Positions 32,497 to 32,536 of a stretch of DNA of 32,536 nucleotides are shown here, piece by piece (position 1 is the stretch's first letter; each line of letters opens with the position of its first letter). The stretch comes from Methylobacterium sp. (GTDB lineage: Bacteria; Pseudomonadota; Alphaproteobacteria; Rhizobiales; Beijerinckiaceae). The translations under genes were made by a program, and so were the position numbers. Where the stretch lies: contig NZ_JAIETD010000141.1 of NCBI RefSeq assembly GCF_019745455.1, positions 1-32,536 on the forward strand. Reading direction: 5' to 3'. Below the pieces are notes generated by a model. That model ran no database searches and was not told the DNA's origin. It saw only the letters and a list, made by a program, of their open reading frames with translations.

Positions 32497-32536
32497 ATTC
32501 AAATTCCTTTGGCTGATGAAACCGCAGCCAGCGTGG

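Overview
The window looks like the chromosome of a high-G+C alphaproteobacterium, most likely a Methylobacterium/Methylorubrum-type member of the Hyphomicrobiales. A block I counted in the capsid gene (2281-2340) is 70% G+C. The reasons are the GTA-type head-tail gene order, the ccmIEFH cluster next to a FeuP/FeuQ-like two-component pair, and the overall codon style. The genus is an inference from recalled families; no search was run.

Region 1 (1-1060): a glycosyltransferase gene of clearly lower G+C on the minus strand, then about 430 bp without a recognisable gene. This is where terminase and portal genes would normally lie.

Region 2 (1061-18564): a head-tail-lysis gene set in the order of the Rhodobacter-type gene transfer agent (GTA). 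On the plus strand it holds prohead protease, major capsid protein, connector, adaptor, DUF3168, major tail protein, two tail chaperones, a short tape measure, DUF2460, the DUF2163 hub, an NlpC/P60 peptidase, a 1302-aa TIM-barrel baseplate protein, a DUF2793 protein, a GH24 lysozyme and two membrane proteins. Four minus-strand genes break into it: two secreted trypsin-like proteases between capsid and connector, an RTX-like poly-aspartate protein between DUF2460 and the hub, and a 53-aa membrane protein before the lysozyme. Terminase and portal are not in view, so this is either a split GTA locus or a domesticated particle cluster with extra cargo genes.

Region 3 (18654-21896): a PepSY-domain exported protein, an OmpR-family response regulator (FeuP-like) and a histidine kinase (FeuQ-like). 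A VapBC toxin-antitoxin pair lies antiparallel between the last two, with a candidate operator upstream of vapB.

Region 4 (22026-26734): ccmI-ccmE-ccmF-ccmH, for haem delivery and ligation to c-type apocytochromes. CcmI carries an internal duplication.

Region 5 (26735-29141): an AT-rich regulatory stretch with 11-bp-phased direct repeats, a small exported protein of unknown function with a strong terminator, then a DUF1007 protein overlapping a NicO-type nickel/cobalt transporter.

Region 6 (29337-32496): a Crp/Fnr-type regulator with a cyclic-nucleotide pocket, an exported FecR-domain protein and a CHASE2 class III nucleotide cyclase, all in one direction. This looks like a complete sense-synthesise-respond module. 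The cyclase lacks the usual purine-specifying Lys and Asp/Glu residues.

The best candidates for something undescribed are the GTA-like cluster with embedded secreted proteases and the RTX-like protein, and the Crp-FecR-CHASE2 cyclase module.
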